Source: an uncultured Clostridia bacterium (lineage in GTDB: Bacteria > Bacillota > Clostridia > Oscillospirales > Acutalibacteraceae). From it: a DNA stretch of 6,053 nucleotides. The DNA lies in NCBI GenBank assembly GCA_946497265.1, contig CAMMKL010000136.1, forward strand, positions 1-6,053, in the 5' to 3' direction. This document shows positions 5,947 through 6,053 of this stretch, one piece after another. Numbering within the stretch: position 1 is the stretch's first letter; every line of letters starts with the position of its first letter. Under the pieces are notes generated by a model that was given only the letters and a program-made list of their open reading frames with translations, did not search any database and had not been told where the DNA came from. Both the position numbers and the translations under genes were made by a program.

Positions 5947-6053
5947 TTATAAATACATGCGTTTCCTCACTGCCAGCCAGATACCGGGGGCCGCCAAAGC
6001 CATGACGGTCATGGCCGCAATGGGCGGGTGGTGGCCCGTGGGGGGGACTTCGT
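5947..6053 (-). CDS. C-terminus of a sortase-anchored (LPXTG-like) surface protein, partial
   Basis: Only the last 34 codons are in the window, read from the right edge to a TAA at 5947-5949. They form a complete cell-wall sorting signal. The sortase motif VPPTG comes first, then a hydrophobic stretch from PIAAM to WLAV, then a basic RKR with a 3-residue tail. Motif-to-end length (33 residues) is typical of such signals. Sortase is expected to cut between Thr and Gly and join the protein to peptidoglycan or to a pilus subunit. Val replaces the usual Leu of LPXTG, a common variant in Clostridia. The functional domains lie beyond the edge, so adhesin, pilin or enzyme cannot be separated. A terminator follows at 5880-5920. 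The plus-strand frame over the same bases has no ribosome site at suitable spacing. Confidence 0.8.
   Translation of the reverse strand, partial: EVPPTGHHPPIAAMTVMALAAPGIWLAVRKRMYL

Noticed and set aside
5957..6053. Plus-strand frame from ATG at 5957 running off the right edge
   Set aside because: The GAGGTGAAAGAG-like purines are too far away (about 12-20 bases), and the minus strand gives a textbook sorting signal over the same bases.

Overview
The window looks like a contig from a low-to-mid GC Gram-positive anaerobe of the class Clostridia (Bacillota), possibly near Oscillospirales/Ruminococcaceae. This is inferred from gene families and sequence style, not from a marker gene. Supporting signs are strong AGGAGG-type ribosome sites, a Gram-positive lipoprotein signal, a sortase-type anchor at the right edge, a ZmaR-type GNAT and a Cys-rich Gfo/Idh/MocA protein of a kind common in gut Clostridia. 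No phage, insertion sequence, CRISPR array, tRNA or rRNA was found.

Layout, left to right. (1) The 3' part of a Gfo/Idh/MocA oxidoreductase gene (+), running in from the left edge and ending at 1089, followed by a very strong GC hairpin. (2) Convergent to it, a two-gene minus-strand unit: a CorA-type Mg2+ transporter (3216 to 2317) and, 41 bases later, an EamA/DMT-family permease (2275 to 1334). (3) A gene-free stretch of about 570 bases (3217-3787) upstream of corA. Its left half carries two sets of direct repeats. Its right half has a plus-strand promoter-like element, a chain of well-formed hairpins and a perfect 14-bp terminator, and looks like a gene for an unrecognised structured RNA of about 290 nt. 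(4) A minus-strand GNAT acetyltransferase gene (4564 to 3788) that shares this terminator. (5) Divergent from it, a plus-strand lipoprotein with a C39-like cysteine peptidase domain (4939-5670). (6) An open reading frame with a perfect ribosome site but no start codon (5701-5922), then a strong terminator. (7) At the right edge, on the minus strand, the last 34 codons of a cell-wall-anchored surface protein with a VPPTG sorting signal.

The protein genes are mostly ordinary housekeeping or accessory genes and do not form an obvious single pathway. Two encode cell-surface proteins (the C39-like lipoprotein and the sortase substrate) and two encode membrane transporters (CorA, DMT). The most interesting item is the candidate RNA at about 3469-3762. 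Its imperfect stems contain G-U pairs that work only on the plus strand, and the predicted transcription start falls at the foot of the first stem. I could not assign it to any RNA family I know.
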